Shown piece after piece: positions 49,733 through 59,492 of a stretch of 64,000 bases of DNA. The translations under genes were made by a program, and so were the position numbers. Source of the stretch: Thiomicrorhabdus sp. Milos-T2 (GTDB lineage Bacteria > Pseudomonadota > Gammaproteobacteria > Thiomicrospirales > Thiomicrospiraceae); the NCBI RefSeq assembly GCF_000702325.1, contig NZ_KL370891.1:1262917-1326916 (forward strand), given 5' to 3'. The notes beneath the pieces are model-generated. The model searched no databases, was not told where the DNA came from, and saw only the letters and a program-made list of their open reading frames with translations. Every line of letters begins with the position of its first letter. The first letter of the stretch is position 1.

Positions 49733-49972
49733 GAGACCTTTGCACCCAAGGGCATAAACACGAGATAGGTGCGAAACAAAAATAGGCGTGAGTACCCCTT
49801 GAGGGTAAAAAATTTGTCTGATTACGGCGGAAGCCCCAGGGAATAGCTAACTATTCACAAGTTATCGCCCACCGGAAGTACCCTTAGGGTACAACAAAAA
49901 TCAGGTAAATTTTTACCCTCAAGGGGCACCTAGAACCATTTTTACTCGCGCATATTCTCGTTCAAGGATCTC
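49733..49972. mobile_element. GAGACC-family MITE, long form, with target duplication
   Basis: A 240-bp copy in the opposite orientation to 29284-29523. The left end carries the longer variant (GAGACCTTTGCACCCAAGGG then CATAAACACGAG); the right end is TCTCGTTCAAGGATCTC. TATTA flanks both sides, a perfect 5-bp target duplication. It lies between cheV and rnhB. Confidence 0.9.
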
Positions 49973-50015
49973 TATTAGTTAAATTAACACAACTAAAAAT
50001 TCATTTATTTAAATC

Positions 50016-50027
50016 ACCAGGCCTGGT
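50016..50027. repeat. ACCAGGCCTGGT palindrome, copy 8
   Basis: Perfect copy 21 bp downstream of the rnhB stop, between rnhB and the MITE pair. Confidence 0.9.
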
Positions 50028-50047
50028 TAATTTCTATTAAATAAAAA

Positions 50048-50665
50048 TTAGCACATCGCTTTAACTGGTTTGAATGATTTTCTATAACCAGGAATCATGC
50101 CAAACTTCTTTAAAGCCTGTAAATGTTTAGCGGTAGGATAGCCTTTATGTTGATTAAAACCATATTGAGGATAGATTTCATGCAATTCTGACATTTGTTG
50201 GTCACGATAAACTTTGGCTAAGATAGAAGCGGCGCTAATTTCCATTACTTTATCATCCCCTTTAATGACAGAGTGGCAGGAATGAGTAATATCGGGGCAA
50301 CGATTGCCGTCTACATAAACCTGTGAAATAGATAAACCTTGCGCATCAAGACCAGAAACCGCCCTTTTCATAGCCAACATAGTCGCATGCAATATATTTA
50401 ACTGATCAATCTCTTCTGGGGAAGCCAAAGCAACACAGTACCCAATTGCCTCTTGTTTAATTAACTCCGCTAAAGTATTTCGTTTTTTTTCACTCAGTTT
50501 TTTTGAATCTCTTAATGGAAGTTGACATTCCTTAGGTAAAATAACAGCGCAGGCAACAACATCGCCAATTAACGGCCCTCTACCAACTTCATCAACCCCA
50601 ACAGTGCTGCCTGTCAAAGACTGGTAAGATTCGACATCTGTCTCTGAAAATAAATCTTTTTGCAC
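50048..50665 (-). CDS. rnhB: Ribonuclease HII
   Basis: A 205-residue RNase HII, which removes ribonucleotides from RNA/DNA hybrids. The catalytic site is clear: [11 protein letters not shown] (Asp25-Glu26), [10 protein letters not shown] with the third acid, and [13 protein letters not shown] with the fourth; [18 protein letters not shown] is also conserved. Normal length. It is the last gene of the envelope cluster, 1 bp after lpxB. dnaE, which follows in E. coli, is not found; instead there are palindrome and MITE repeats. Confidence 0.96.
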   Translation of the reverse strand: MQKDLFSETDVESYQSLTGSTVGVDEVGRGPLIGDVVACAVILPKECQLPLRDSKKLSEKKRNTLAELIKQEAIGYCVALASPEEIDQLNILHATMLAMKRAVSGLDAQGLSISQVYVDGNRCPDITHSCHSVIKGDDKVMEISAASILAKVYRDQQMSELHEIYPQYGFNQHKGYPTAKHLQALKKFGMIPGYRKSFKPVKAMC

Positions 50666-50666
50666 G

Positions 50667-51842
50667 TTAATGTTTCATCCATTGCTCAACCGCATCTGCG
50701 GCTAACTCAGAAGCATTTTGTTTTAACTGCTGATACTGATTACGGAAAGCGGTTATTTGGCGTTCACGTAATTTTTTATCAATCACTAACCTTCCCATAT
50801 TAAGCGCTATTTTATCTGCCGTCGCGTCTTGTTGAATAAGTTCAGTAACTAAGGTTTCATTTGCCAAAATATTTGGCAAACCAATCCATTGCGTCGTAGC
50901 TAATCGCTGCATTATCCAATAAGAAATAGGGTGAACCGCAATAGCAAGAACCAGAGGCTTTTTCATCAACGCACACTCAAGAGTGGCTGTCCCTGAAGTG
51001 ACTAAAGCTTGATCACAGGCTTCTAAAACTTCACGAGACTGGCCTAGAAGCAATTTAATTTTTAATGATTTTCCATAAAAATCAACAGACTGCTTTACCC
51101 TCTGCATAGCTTTATCATGAACACACGGTACTACAAATTCCATATCAGGATAAATAAGTGATAATTTACTCGCTGCCTGAATATAAACATCAGACATTTT
51201 ATCAATCTCACTCATGCGTGATCCGGGTAGAATAGCAGTAACTGAGGCATCAACAGAAAACCCTAGGGTTTTTTTGGCTTCTGGAGTATTCGGCTTTTCT
51301 GGAAATTGATTAGCTATTGGGTGGCCAACAAATTTTACCGGAATACCATAGCGATGATAGTAACTTGGCTCAAATGGAAATAAAACTAAGACACCATCAA
51401 CAGCAAGTTTAATTTTAGCTAATCGTTTTTCACGCCATGCCCATACAGAAGGCCCCACATAATGAATCGTTTTTATTGAATTCGATTTTAATACAGACTC
51501 AACTTTGAAGTTAAAGTCAGGGGCATCGATACCAATAAAAACATTAGGATTGAGCGCGATTAATTTTGTTATGAGATTTTTACGAATTTTAAGAAGAGAA
51601 GGTAGATGTTTAATTACCTCAAAAAAACCCATCACGGAAAGTGATTCCATTGGAAACCAAGTTTCAAAACCTTCAGCGAGCATTTTGGGACCGCCTATAC
51701 CTACAAATCTGGCGTTAGGATAGCGTAATTTTAAACTACGGACTAAGTCAGCCCCTAAAGTATCACCTGAAGATTCCCCTGCAACCATAGCGAAAATAGG
51801 TGAATCTACGTTTATTGATTGAAGGTTATCTGACAATGCCAC
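50667..51842 (-). CDS. lpxB: Lipid-A-disaccharide synthase LpxB
   Basis: A 391-residue GT19 glycosyltransferase that joins UDP-2,3-diacylglucosamine and lipid X. Seen are [22 protein letters not shown] near the start, [63 protein letters not shown] in the centre ([10 protein letters not shown]) and LPGSRMSEI, then [11 protein letters not shown]. Start overlaps the end of lpxA by 17 bp. Normal length. Part of the lpxD-fabZ-lpxA-lpxB block. Confidence 0.96.
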   Translation of the reverse strand: MALSDNLQSINVDSPIFAMVAGESSGDTLGADLVRSLKLRYPNARFVGIGGPKMLAEGFETWFPMESLSVMGFFEVIKHLPSLLKIRKNLITKLIALNPNVFIGIDAPDFNFKVESVLKSNSIKTIHYVGPSVWAWREKRLAKIKLAVDGVLVLFPFEPSYYHRYGIPVKFVGHPIANQFPEKPNTPEAKKTLGFSVDASVTAILPGSRMSEIDKMSDVYIQAASKLSLIYPDMEFVVPCVHDKAMQRVKQSVDFYGKSLKIKLLLGQSREVLEACDQALVTSGTATLECALMKKPLVLAIAVHPISYWIMQRLATTQWIGLPNILANETLVTELIQQDATADKIALNMGRLVIDKKLRERQITAFRNQYQQLKQNASELAADAVEQWMKH

Positions 51843-52593
51843 GTTGAGAATTTTTTAAGAATTTAAAGAGTGAATCTAATGTACCTTTATCATCATTGAT
51901 AAGCTCAATTTCATGTAACGCTTGCTCAAGACGATTACCTGTTCTGTAGAGAACACGATACGCTTTTTTTATCAATGATAACTGTGATTTATCAAAATCT
52001 CTGCGCTTTAAGCCTTCTAGGTTAATTCCCCTAGGGCCGGCTAAATTACCTGATACCACCACAAAGTTTGGAACATCTTGGTTAATAACACTTCCCATGC
52101 CACAAAAGCTATGTTCGCCTATATGGCAATATTGATGTACTAAGGTATAACCACCTAAGATAGCCCAATCATGAACAACAACATGCCCTGCTAAAGCTGT
52201 CGCATTGGCAAAAATACAATGACTACCGATAATACAATCGTGAGCGATATGAACACCAGCCATAATCCAGTTATCGTCACCAATAACCGTTTTGCCTATA
52301 TCCTGAACCGTACCTCGATTTATCGTTACGTTCTCTCTAAAGGTATTGTTATTTCCTATTTCAACCGTAGTCGATTCACCGGCATATTTTTTATCTTGAG
52401 GCGCCGCGATTGATACAAATGCAAAAAAATGATTATTTTCACCAATATTAACATTGCCCTCAATGACAACATGAGAATCTAGTTTTGAGCCAGATCCAAT
52501 ACTAACATTACCTTGGATAACGCAAAAAGGTCCAATTTCTACATCATTAGCAATATTCGCATTGGGGTCAATAAGAGCGCTTGGATGAATCAA
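51826..52593 (-). CDS. lpxA: UDP-N-acetylglucosamine O-acyltransferase LpxA
   Basis: A 255-residue left-handed beta-helix acyltransferase, the first step of lipid A synthesis. It has repeated hexapeptides from the N-terminus (IHPSALIDPNANIANDVEIGPFC), the catalytic His in NTFRENVTINRGT... GVHIAHDCIIGSHC, and the ruler region GMGSVINQDVPNFV, with VSGNLAGPRGINLEGLKRR before the helical C-terminus. It follows fabZ after 2 bp. Confidence 0.96.
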   Translation of the reverse strand: MIHPSALIDPNANIANDVEIGPFCVIQGNVSIGSGSKLDSHVVIEGNVNIGENNHFFAFVSIAAPQDKKYAGESTTVEIGNNNTFRENVTINRGTVQDIGKTVIGDDNWIMAGVHIAHDCIIGSHCIFANATALAGHVVVHDWAILGGYTLVHQYCHIGEHSFCGMGSVINQDVPNFVVVSGNLAGPRGINLEGLKRRDFDKSQLSLIKKAYRVLYRTGNRLEQALHEIELINDDKGTLDSLFKFLKNSQRGIVR

Positions 52594-52595
52594 AA

Positions 52596-53030
52596 CTAAA
52601 CCTTTCTTTCAGCACACATCATATCGGCAGATGCAATCAATTTACCATTAACCATGGTAGTACATTCAAACTTCCAAATACCACGCTTATTACCAAGAGC
52701 TTTGACTTCAAAATCAAGCCTATCTCCTGGAATTGCAGGTTGTCTAAAACGACAATTATCAACCGATGCTAAATAATAGATTGATGAACCATCTGGCTTT
52801 CCACCTTGTGAGCGAAACGCTAATATTCCTGTACACTGGGCCATGGCTTCAATAATCATTACACCAGGCATAATTGGGTTGTCAGGAAAATGACCTGTAA
52901 ATTGAGGTTCGTTAAATGTTATATTTTTGAATGCTGTTAGTCTTTTACCTGCCTCATAATCGGTTACTCTATCTACCAGTAGAAAAGGGTAACGATGCGG
53001 TAAATATTCAAAAATTTCTTTAACTTCCAT
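52596..53030 (-). CDS. fabZ: 3-hydroxyacyl-ACP dehydratase FabZ
   Basis: A 144-residue hot-dog-fold dehydratase of fatty acid synthesis. [13 protein letters not shown] is at 10-22. The active-site His47 is in [14 protein letters not shown] and Glu61 in [26 protein letters not shown] follows. It works between lpxD and lpxA and shares the 3-hydroxyacyl-ACP pool with them. Confidence 0.96.
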   Translation of the reverse strand: MEVKEIFEYLPHRYPFLLVDRVTDYEAGKRLTAFKNITFNEPQFTGHFPDNPIMPGVMIIEAMAQCTGILAFRSQGGKPDGSSIYYLASVDNCRFRQPAIPGDRLDFEVKALGNKRGIWKFECTTMVNGKLIASADMMCAERKV

Positions 53031-53056
53031 TGTTGTAATCCAATAACTTTAATTTA

Positions 53057-54097
53057 TTAATCTGATAGTTTTTCAATTTGTTTTTGTAAGGCCTTAACTT
53101 GTTTTGCAAGTTTGTCTAACTGGCGAATACGAACACTATTTTTTTGCCAATCCGAAGCTTTTACTGCAGGAAAACCTGAATAGGCTCCTGCTTCCGTAAT
53201 ATTATTAGTCACCCCTGACTTGGCTAAAAAGTGAACATTATCTGCAATAGTAATATGTCCAGCAAACCCTACCTGACCAGCAACAGTACAATTTTTACCT
53301 AAAGTCGTACTTCCTGCAAAGCCTGCTTGTCCAGCAATAGCTGATCCCGAACCTATCTTAACATTATGAGCTAAAACCACTTGATTATCGATAATGCAAT
53401 TATCCTCTATAATCGTATCTTCAATTGCCCCTCTATCAATTGTGACGTTATTACCAATAGAGACATCATTTCCAATAACAACTCGCCCAACTTGAGGTAT
53501 CTTCACCCATTGTCCTTTATTATTTGCCCATCCAAAGCCATCGCCACCGATTACGGCTCCAGCTTCTATAATGACATTATTTCCAATGATCGATTGATGA
53601 CAAATAGAAGTATTAGAACCAAGGCGACAATTAGAACCGATTAGACAATCTTCCTCAATAACACATCCTGCTGCAATATAAGTTCCACTATTGATAGTCG
53701 TCCCAGCTTGTATCACTACATTCGCCCCAATCGAGACATTATCGGCAATATTAGCACTACTATGAATAACAGCACTTGGATGAATAGTATTTGGTAACGA
53801 TTTGAGTGGATTTAAAAACTGAGCTACTAGAGCATATACATAATAAGGATTATCAACTAATAGCTGGGCGGCTCTTGTATCTCTAGTATCTGACGCAGTC
53901 TGTCTATTTAGAATTACCAGACCTGCTTCAGTATCTTTTAAAAAAGATTGATACTTTTTATCGGTTAGAAAAGAGACTTGGTCTGATTTCGCTTTATCTA
54001 AACTAGCGACTTGATTGATATTGATGGATTCATCACCCACAAAATCATAATCAACTCCTTTTCCAGTTAAAAGCGACAATATGGTTTGAAGTTGCAC
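53057..54097 (-). CDS. lpxD: UDP-3-O-acylglucosamine N-acyltransferase LpxD
   Basis: A 346-residue trimeric beta-helix acyltransferase, third step of lipid A synthesis. The N-terminal uridine-binding domain (about 1-100) includes INQVASLDKAKSDQVSFLTDKKY; hexapeptide repeats run from about 100 to 310, with the conserved GGDGFGWANNKGQWVKIPQVGRVVIG, the His of VVLAHNVKIG and a C-terminal coiled coil (IRQLDKLAKQVKALQKQIEKL). It is 15 bp downstream of skp. Confidence 0.96.
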   Translation of the reverse strand: MQLQTILSLLTGKGVDYDFVGDESININQVASLDKAKSDQVSFLTDKKYQSFLKDTEAGLVILNRQTASDTRDTRAAQLLVDNPYYVYALVAQFLNPLKSLPNTIHPSAVIHSSANIADNVSIGANVVIQAGTTINSGTYIAAGCVIEEDCLIGSNCRLGSNTSICHQSIIGNNVIIEAGAVIGGDGFGWANNKGQWVKIPQVGRVVIGNDVSIGNNVTIDRGAIEDTIIEDNCIIDNQVVLAHNVKIGSGSAIAGQAGFAGSTTLGKNCTVAGQVGFAGHITIADNVHFLAKSGVTNNITEAGAYSGFPAVKASDWQKNSVRIRQLDKLAKQVKALQKQIEKLSD

Positions 54098-54112
54098 TTA
54101 TCTGCCCCTGAT

Positions 54113-54658
54113 TTACTTGTTAAATTCAGAACGCTGTTTAGTACTTACCGTTTTAAGATGCTTTAAGACATCATTAGTAATATCAATTCTTTTGTTTGTG
54201 TAGGCGATACCTTCATACAGAATCAAGTCAAAACCTTCTTTTTTACCAATGGTTTTAATTGCTTGGTTAACCACATTTTGCAACTTAGCTAACTCTTCAT
54301 TTCTGCGTAGGTTAAGTAATTCTTGAACATCATTACGTCGACGCTGAATTTCACGTGTTAGCATAGAAATTTCACGTTCTTTTGTCACCTTTTGGGTATC
54401 ACCCATGACCGATTTATTTTTTTTGTAAGCTGACTGCTGTTTTTCAAGTTTTGCAGCTAAACTTTTCAACTCAGCCTGCTGAGGAGAAAATTCTTTCTCT
54501 AGAGCGGCTGTTGCTGATTTAGCTTGAGGGGCTTGCTCTAACAATAAAGCGACATTCACTACACCTAACTTAACACCTGTATCAGAGAAAGATACTGTTG
54601 AAATCGCCATTATGCAAACTGTAAAAGTTAGTTTTAAAAGGTTATGCATTGAATCCAT
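54113..54658 (-). CDS. skp: Periplasmic OmpH/Skp-family chaperone
   Basis: A 181-residue periplasmic protein with a signal peptide (LLKLTFTVCIMAISTVSFS, cut near residue 25). The mature N-terminus GVKLGVVNVALLLEQAPQAKSA matches the OmpH family, followed by a long coiled-coil arm (about 55-135) and a return strand (EGFDLILYEGIAYTNKRIDITNDVLK). Skp carries unfolded outer-membrane proteins to BamA. It lies downstream of bamA as in most gammaproteobacteria, but a MITE of 206 bp is inserted between the two genes. Confidence 0.92.
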   Translation of the reverse strand: MDSMHNLLKLTFTVCIMAISTVSFSDTGVKLGVVNVALLLEQAPQAKSATAALEKEFSPQQAELKSLAAKLEKQQSAYKKNKSVMGDTQKVTKEREISMLTREIQRRRNDVQELLNLRRNEELAKLQNVVNQAIKTIGKKEGFDLILYEGIAYTNKRIDITNDVLKHLKTVSTKQRSEFNK

Positions 54659-54722
54659 CCATCCGTTTTTTTATTTTTTATAAATACTTTTAAGGATTTT
54701 ACCTTAAATAAAATCGCTATGT

Positions 54723-54928
54723 GAGACCTTTGCACAAGATTAGGATCAAAATTAGGATCAAAAGAAAAACAGCCTAAAACCTCATGGAGGTTATAAAACC
54801 CACCTAATTCTCGACTTACCCGTTTGGGTCTGTTCGTTTTTTTCCACAAAGAGTCAAGAGAAACAGGTGAATTTTGACCATTTTTACTCGTAAATAATCT
54901 CGTGTTTATGCCTTTTAACAAAGGTCTC
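54723..54928. mobile_element. Variant GAGACC-family MITE between bamA and skp
   Basis: A 206-bp element from GAGACCTTTGCACAAGAT to a right end of CGTGTTTATGCC and CAAAGGTCTC. Its interior is distinct: TTAGGATCAAAA is repeated in tandem, and CTCGACTTACCCGTTTGGGT is related to the extra module of the copy at 5380-5639. The flanks (TATGT / TAAAT) do not match. It lies in the middle of the outer-membrane assembly operon. Confidence 0.8.
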
Positions 54929-54958
54929 TAAATATACCAATACTGCTTAAATATACTC

Positions 54959-57262
54959 TTAAAAACCTGCACCAAGCGTAAACTGGAAGGTTTGTAGCTT
55001 ATCATCCGATTGATAAGAAATTGGCTGAGCAATACTAAACGTCAGTGGACCTACTGGTGTAATCCAAGAAACGCCTAAACCTGTTGACGTTCTAAGGTCG
55101 TCTACTTTTACTTTGCCAAAGTCATCAAACACATTACCAAAGTCAAAGAACCAGCTCATTCGCACATTACTTGAATCTTCAATAAAGGGTATCGGGAAGA
55201 CTACCGCCGCAGTACCCGTCAATTTAACACTACCGCCAGTAGGGCTGGTAGAACCATCTGTTGTTGAATCATATAAAGGCCCTAAAGAATTAGATTCATA
55301 GCCTCTAACCGAACCGATCCCTCCAGCATAGAATTTTTCATAGAATGGTAAATTATCAATATCACCATATCCATCACCAAATGCTAAGCCAGACTTAAGT
55401 TGTAAAGTAAAGTTCCTACTTATTGGTTGGAACCAATTTTCATTTAAATATACTTTGTAATAAGGGGTTTTGGAAGTTGAAGGCAATACTCCCTCAAAAG
55501 ATAAACTGGTTTTTTGACCATCCGAAGGAAAGTAAAAAGCATTAGTTGTATTATGCACCCAACCCATAGAAGCAATAATGGAATTAGCTGTTTTTCCATA
55601 ATCATCAACGTAATTACTGCAGAATGTGAATGTATCTGAACAAACTAACTCTTGAGAGTCAAACTTTAGTCCATAAGAGAGTGAATCATTTTCACTTAAC
55701 GGATAACCTAAAGAAAGTCTTACACCTAGATTATTTGTTGTATAGTCCGCAATAGATAATTGACTTGCATCTATTTCGCTGTAATACAAACCTACACCTA
55801 AGCTAACTCCATCCTTTGTAAAGTAAGGGTTAGTTACGCCAATATCAGCAGACTTTTTAGCTGAGCTTGTAGAGACACTAAAATTAAGCTTATTCCCACT
55901 ACCGATGAAATTACGTTCTGAAATACCTAAATTAAAACTCGCCCCATCTGTTTGAGAGTAACCAACACCCGCTGAAAAAGACCCTGTTGCTTGCTCTTCG
56001 ACTTTAACCACTAAATCTACTTGGTCGGCTGAAACGCGTTTTGTTTCTATGTCTGTACTCTTAAAAAAACCAACTCTTTGTAAACGTTCTTTAGACTGTC
56101 GAACCATTTTAAGAGAATATGGCGCGCTCTCAAGCTGACGCATTTCTCTACGAATTACATGGTCACGTGTACGAGTATTCCCTTCAATTTCCACACGTCT
56201 AATATAAACACGTTTTTTAGGCTCAACCTTAAAGGTTAAAGCAACGGTATTATTGTCCTTATTTAAAACCGTTTCAGGAGCGACTTCAGCAAACGCATAC
56301 CCCTCTTCACTTAAGCGGTCACGTATTGCATTAACCGATTCAATCACCTTGCTTCGAGAAAACACATCCTTTTCTTTAACTTGTGTTAAAGACTCAATTT
56401 CTTTTCGGGCAATAATGATTTCACCCACATAATCAATCTTAGAGATGGAATAGTTTGGCCCTTCCGACATATTGATGGTAGTAAAAACTTTTGTTTTATC
56501 GGCTGAAATACTTACCTGAGAAGAACGAACCTTAAACTCAGCAAAACCTCTATCAAGGTAATATGATTTTAAGGTTTCAATATCCGCTTCCATTTTAGGT
56601 TTAGAATATTTATCACCACTACCAAATGATGCATTTTCAACCATCTGCATTAGGGATTTGAGACGTTTATCCGTATAAACTTTATTACCGACCAGGTTAA
56701 TACGACCAATGGTCGCGGGCTCACCCTCTTTAATATCAACTTTTAGTTCAACACGATTACGAGGTAACTCGGTTGTAACAATATCAATTACGGCGGCATA
56801 GTAACCTTGGTTCTGATAACGTCTTTTCAGGTCAACAACCACATGATCCATCTGAACTTGGTTGTAGATACGCCCTTTTTTTAGACCTAAACCATCTAAA
56901 GCTGATGTTAAGACATCCGTTTCAATAAGAGAATTACCTTCAATTTTAATTTCCGCAATAGAGGGACGCTCTAAAACTTTAATAACCAAGGTTCCGTTAT
57001 CCCTTTGATAAAAAGAAACATCTTTAAAAAAACCTGTTTTATATAAACGTTGGATGCTTTCCTGAATCTGCTGAGCATTAACATCCTTACCAGGAGAAAC
57101 GGTTAAATAATTATTAATCGTTTCAAAACCAATTTTATTTGCCCCTTCTACTTCAATGTTTTTAAGAGTAAAAGCGTAAGCTAAACTGGGTGTGAATAAT
57201 ACAGAAGCGATTGCTGCTGACAAAATTGTTTTTGTAGAGTTTTTTTGAAACATATTAACCAT
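54959..57262 (-). CDS. bamA: Outer-membrane assembly factor BamA
   Basis: A 767-residue Omp85 protein. A signal peptide (ILSAAIASVLFTPSLAYA) is cut near residue 29. Five POTRA repeats span about 30-425 (IEVEGANKIGFETINNYL; IKIEGNSLIETDVL; INLVGNKVYTDKRL; IDYVGEIIIARKEI; VEIEGNTRTRDHVIRREM). The rest is the 16-stranded barrel, with the family motif GGIGSVRGYESNSLGP (loop 6, VRGY/F) and a final FTLGAGF with terminal Phe. It folds outer-membrane proteins. The gene overlaps rseP by 8 bp and a second Met (57253) is an alternative start. Confidence 0.97.
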   Translation of the reverse strand: MVNMFQKNSTKTILSAAIASVLFTPSLAYAFTLKNIEVEGANKIGFETINNYLTVSPGKDVNAQQIQESIQRLYKTGFFKDVSFYQRDNGTLVIKVLERPSIAEIKIEGNSLIETDVLTSALDGLGLKKGRIYNQVQMDHVVVDLKRRYQNQGYYAAVIDIVTTELPRNRVELKVDIKEGEPATIGRINLVGNKVYTDKRLKSLMQMVENASFGSGDKYSKPKMEADIETLKSYYLDRGFAEFKVRSSQVSISADKTKVFTTINMSEGPNYSISKIDYVGEIIIARKEIESLTQVKEKDVFSRSKVIESVNAIRDRLSEEGYAFAEVAPETVLNKDNNTVALTFKVEPKKRVYIRRVEIEGNTRTRDHVIRREMRQLESAPYSLKMVRQSKERLQRVGFFKSTDIETKRVSADQVDLVVKVEEQATGSFSAGVGYSQTDGASFNLGISERNFIGSGNKLNFSVSTSSAKKSADIGVTNPYFTKDGVSLGVGLYYSEIDASQLSIADYTTNNLGVRLSLGYPLSENDSLSYGLKFDSQELVCSDTFTFCSNYVDDYGKTANSIIASMGWVHNTTNAFYFPSDGQKTSLSFEGVLPSTSKTPYYKVYLNENWFQPISRNFTLQLKSGLAFGDGYGDIDNLPFYEKFYAGGIGSVRGYESNSLGPLYDSTTDGSTSPTGGSVKLTGTAAVVFPIPFIEDSSNVRMSWFFDFGNVFDDFGKVKVDDLRTSTGLGVSWITPVGPLTFSIAQPISYQSDDKLQTFQFTLGAGF

Positions 57263-58664
57263 GAGATATTCTTATTACATCATTAAATAAGGCGAAAAAT
57301 GTTAAGCCAATAATCATTATTAACCCAACGGTTTGTCCAGCCACCATAACTCGCTCACCTACTGGCGAGCCTTTAATCATTTCGATAAGGAAGTACACTA
57401 AATGTCCCCCATCTAAAACTGGAATTGGTAATAAATTTAAAATACCAATACTTAAGCTCAGCAGACCAAGCAGGCTTAAAAAAGCGACTAGACCAGATTG
57501 AATTGCTTGTCCTGAAAACTGTGCAATACTAACAGGGCCGGAGATATTTTTAACGCTTACCTCACCAATCACCATGCGCTTAATCATGACTAAACTCATC
57601 ACAACCAAGTCGACACTGCGTTGATAAGCCTTTTCAAAAGCTTCAAAAAAACCGTATTTAACATTAATAAAATAAGGCTTTAAGGTATTTTCATCAATGA
57701 ATACCCCAACCCCCATTTTGCCAACAGCTTTACCATCTTCCTGAGTTGTTTTTTTAAGCTTAACAACAGCATTAAAAACAGCCAAATCACGCTCAAATTC
57801 AACTTTTACTGATTGCCCTGGATTTGATTGCACTACTTTAACAAAATCTTGCCAGTTCTGGATAGGCTTTTCATCAATAGATAGAACTTTATCCCCTGAA
57901 ATCAAACCGGCCTTATCCGCTGGTCCGTTTTTAAGCACTTCACCTAATACAGCGGGAACTACGGGTTTTGTTGGAACAAAACCTAATAAAGCCAACCAGT
58001 TTTGTTTAGGTTGATTAATATCAATTGCTGACAAAGAAACATTATTGACATCAACATATTGATTTGATTGAAGGCTTTGCAGCCTAAAGCTTACATTGGA
58101 TTCGCCATTAGCTAACGACTGTAGCAACTGCTGATGAACCGTTTGCCAACTATAAACATCTTTACTATTAACTTTTGAAACTGACCAGGCCTGGTTGTTT
58201 AGATGTAGATTATTTTGCTGAGACTGTATCGCATGCTCTAAAGCGGAATTTGGAACAACTTCATTTACAAGTGGCTTCATACCACTTACACCAACCATGT
58301 ACATAATCGCAAAAACAATCCAGGCAAACACTAAATTTATAACCGGCCCAGCAGCAACAATCGCAAAACGTTTATAAACTGATTGACGATTAAACGCTCG
58401 ATGTAAATCCTCTTCTGCAACCAGTTCTTCGCGTTCATCTGCAAATTTTACATAACCACCTAAAGGAATTTGAGCAACCACAAACTCGGTTTCTTTTCCT
58501 TTACGGCTATAAATCGGCTTACCAAAACCAATTGAAAACTTTAATATTTTAAGATTAAAAAAACGGGCGACTTGATAATGACCCCACTCATGAATAGTAA
58601 CGATAATACCCATGACTAAAACAAAGCCAATCAAAGACCAAAATATATTCATATCCGTATCCAT
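57255..58664 (-). CDS. rseP: RIP metalloprotease RseP
   Basis: A 469-residue site-2 protease that cuts anti-sigma factor RseA in the membrane. The zinc site is VTIHEWGHYQVARF (HEWGH at 25-29), FSIGFGKPI follows, one or two PDZ domains lie in the periplasm (GPADKAGLISGDKVLSIDEKPIQNW), and the C-terminal LNLLPIPVLDGGHL gives the third ligand. Met5 may be the true start. A palindrome copy at 58184 reads Asn-Gln-Ala-Trp-Ser in the first PDZ region. It is directly after cdsA and overlaps bamA. No dxr lies before it. Confidence 0.96.
   Translation of the reverse strand: MDTDMNIFWSLIGFVLVMGIIVTIHEWGHYQVARFFNLKILKFSIGFGKPIYSRKGKETEFVVAQIPLGGYVKFADEREELVAEEDLHRAFNRQSVYKRFAIVAAGPVINLVFAWIVFAIMYMVGVSGMKPLVNEVVPNSALEHAIQSQQNNLHLNNQAWSVSKVNSKDVYSWQTVHQQLLQSLANGESNVSFRLQSLQSNQYVDVNNVSLSAIDINQPKQNWLALLGFVPTKPVVPAVLGEVLKNGPADKAGLISGDKVLSIDEKPIQNWQDFVKVVQSNPGQSVKVEFERDLAVFNAVVKLKKTTQEDGKAVGKMGVGVFIDENTLKPYFINVKYGFFEAFEKAYQRSVDLVVMSLVMIKRMVIGEVSVKNISGPVSIAQFSGQAIQSGLVAFLSLLGLLSLSIGILNLLPIPVLDGGHLVYFLIEMIKGSPVGERVMVAGQTVGLIMIIGLTFFALFNDVIRISHG
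58184..58195. repeat. ACCAGGCCTGGT palindrome, copy 9
   Basis: Perfect copy inside rseP, read as Gln-Ala-Trp. Confidence 0.9.
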
Positions 58665-59492
58665 TTAGGCTCTAAAGTCATAAAGCACGACACTATAATA
58701 CCAAGCTAAATAAAGCATGGGGACAGCGATTAACAAGCTATCAATACGATCTAAAACACCACCGTGTCCGGGTAGAATTTTACCACTATCTTTTAAACCA
58801 ACTTGGCGCTTCATGACACTTTCAAAAAGATCACCAAACACTGAAAACAACGCAATCAGGGTAAGTACAACCGACATTAAAATCATAGAATATTTTAATT
58901 CTACATTTACAATATTTAAAACGATAAGCGAAATAACAAACGCCAGAATGCCACCACCAAGGACCCCTTCCCAAGTTTTTCCAGGGCTGACATGTACCGC
59001 AAGTTTGGTTTTACCAAAGCGTCTTCCACTAAAATAAGCACCCGTATCGATTGCCCAAATTAACAACATACTTATCAAAACAATTATAGGACCAAAGTCA
59101 ACTCTAAATTTAACCATAGCCACTACAAACAATATAATCGCTAATACACCCGTTAGTAAGGTAAAACTCATTGAGGAACCTTTAGATTCCCCCTTAGCCA
59201 TCTGATAGCGCGAAACGACAGAAACCAACGCAAGTGTTTCAACCATGGTTAACATAGCAATATTTTGCATAGTAAAGGTATCCACTGCATAATTTGCCGC
59301 TACCGTTACCCCTAATGCATAAGTTAAACGCAAAGAAGGCGTTTTAATATCCGCAAACCCACTCCATTCCCATGCCGCAATAAAGCCTACAAGCAATAAA
59401 CACCCTTTCCATACATCTGGCGTTGAATAAAAAAGCGCCCAAATAGACAACACAACAAGAACAATAGCGGTGATAATTCTTTGCTTTAACAT
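58665..59492 (-). CDS. cdsA: Phosphatidate cytidylyltransferase CdsA
   Basis: A 275-residue polytopic inner-membrane enzyme that makes CDP-diacylglycerol. The family signature SPGKTWEGVLGGGILA (about 170-185) and the acidic motif FGDLFESVMKRQVGLKDSGKILPGHGGVLDRIDSLL near the C-terminus (in part: KDSGKILPGHGGVLDRIDS) are clear. About eight hydrophobic segments. The start overlaps the uppS stop (TAATG at 59490-59494), and rseP begins right after its stop. Confidence 0.96.
   Translation of the reverse strand: MLKQRIITAIVLVVLSIWALFYSTPDVWKGCLLLVGFIAAWEWSGFADIKTPSLRLTYALGVTVAANYAVDTFTMQNIAMLTMVETLALVSVVSRYQMAKGESKGSSMSFTLLTGVLAIILFVVAMVKFRVDFGPIIVLISMLLIWAIDTGAYFSGRRFGKTKLAVHVSPGKTWEGVLGGGILAFVISLIVLNIVNVELKYSMILMSVVLTLIALFSVFGDLFESVMKRQVGLKDSGKILPGHGGVLDRIDSLLIAVPMLYLAWYYSVVLYDFRA

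Noticed and set aside
49552..49972. The two adjacent repeats as a CRISPR-like array
   Set aside because: Repeats are long, imperfect, and mobile-element-like with target duplications; no spacers or cas genes.
54634..54921. 95-codon minus-strand frame between bamA and skp
   Set aside because: Almost wholly within the variant MITE and overlapping the skp start; no family likeness.
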